Of a stretch of 64,000 nucleotides of DNA, positions 63,767 to 64,000 are shown piece by piece (position 1 is the first letter of the stretch; each line of letters opens with the position of its first letter). Origin of the DNA: Eutrophocola sp964503965 (GTDB lineage Bacteria; Pseudomonadota; Gammaproteobacteria; Pseudomonadales; Pseudohongiellaceae); NCBI GenBank assembly GCA_964503965.1, contig CAZDCK010000014.1:6809-70808 (forward strand). Direction: 5' to 3'. The notes under the pieces were generated by a model. That model was not told the DNA's origin. It was given only the letters and a program-made list of their open reading frames with translations, and did no database searches. The translations under genes were made by a program, and so were the position numbers.

Positions 63767-64000
63767 TCAGTCCAGTTGACCTCTTACAGCATCTCGCAAT
63801 TCCTGGGGTAATACAGGAGTAAACCAGGCATCCTCCACCAGTTTGCTGCTGAACTTCATCTGCCTGAGTTTGGCAGCGAGAACAGCATTCTTATTCTGTG
63901 TCAGATCAACAACTTCCTGCTGGATATCGGTTTCCAAATACTCTTCACCCTTGGGTCCTTTGTGAATCCTGAAATGACCCTGGGACCAGCCAACCAGCGG
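63767..64000 (-). CDS. Unknown protein, C-terminal part only
   Basis: I read this on the minus strand; the gene continues beyond the window end. The last 77 residues include GHFRIHKGPKGEEYL and FTPVLPQELRDAVRGQLD. The TGA is 2 bases before the protease start. I recognise no family. Confidence 0.65.
   Translation of the reverse strand, partial: PLVGWSQGHFRIHKGPKGEEYLETDIQQEVVDLTQNKNAVLAAKLRQMKFSSKLVEDAWFTPVLPQELRDAVRGQLD

Noticed and set aside
1..64000. CRISPR arrays, tRNA genes, prophage or transposase genes
   Set aside because: I scanned for regular spaced repeats, tRNA T-loop sequences and transposase motifs and saw none.

Overview
The window looks like a gammaproteobacterial chromosome segment from an assembled, probably metagenomic, genome. 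A 100-base run of N at 3984-4083 marks a scaffold join. The organism call rests on gammaproteobacterial housekeeping genes: rppH-ptsP-lgt-thyA-folA, rsmE, a PII gene, ubiK, a ComM/YifB gene, ribA and a UbiH/UbiI-type hydroxylase. Secreted c-type cytochromes, a PQQ dehydrogenase with a fused haem domain, and a Fur box point to an aerobic, respiratory, Gram-negative cell. No genus can be named from sequence alone. I see no tRNA, rRNA, CRISPR array or transposase gene.

Layout. (1) 1-9.6 kb: an AttH-like lipoprotein with its FtsX-type ABC exporter, a broken PAS-GGDEF-EAL protein, a small cytochrome c, an esterase, a GST, a frameshifted zinc-ribbon protein, ychJ and tag. (2) 9.8-27.2 kb: an accessory, mostly minus-strand region. 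It holds a quinohaemoprotein dehydrogenase, a DUF1592-DUF1552-ankyrin operon, a metallo-beta-lactamase-fold protein with altered metal ligands, a DUF6152 gene next to two members of an unnamed secreted family (here called DFSG), an exported methyltransferase, an OxlT-like MFS carrier, an Nramp-related carrier lacking the usual metal-binding motifs, and a TPP enzyme. (3) 27.8-41.1 kb: a plus-strand cluster of seven genes: VWA membrane protein, caspase-like protein with Ser at the Cys position, TPR-HExxH protease, MoxR ATPase, DUF58, BatA-like VWA protein and a Q/G-rich DUF4175 protein. (4) 41.2-45.6 kb: small genes separated by palindromic repeats, ending with a gene that fuses a DUF6152-like and a DFSG domain. 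(5) 45.6-64 kb: mostly core genes, with a Fur-controlled iron uptake pair and a metzincin protease.

How genes work together. The 27.8-41.1 kb cluster is best read as an envelope-associated MoxR-VWA chaperone system with added proteolytic modules. The DUF6152/DFSG proteins appear as neighbours and as a fusion, which suggests they act together in the periplasm. The dehydrogenase, DUF1592 protein and small cytochromes together suggest periplasmic oxidation of an unidentified substrate. A modular purine-rich repeat directly follows the stop codons of at least six minus-strand genes and may shape their 3' ends.
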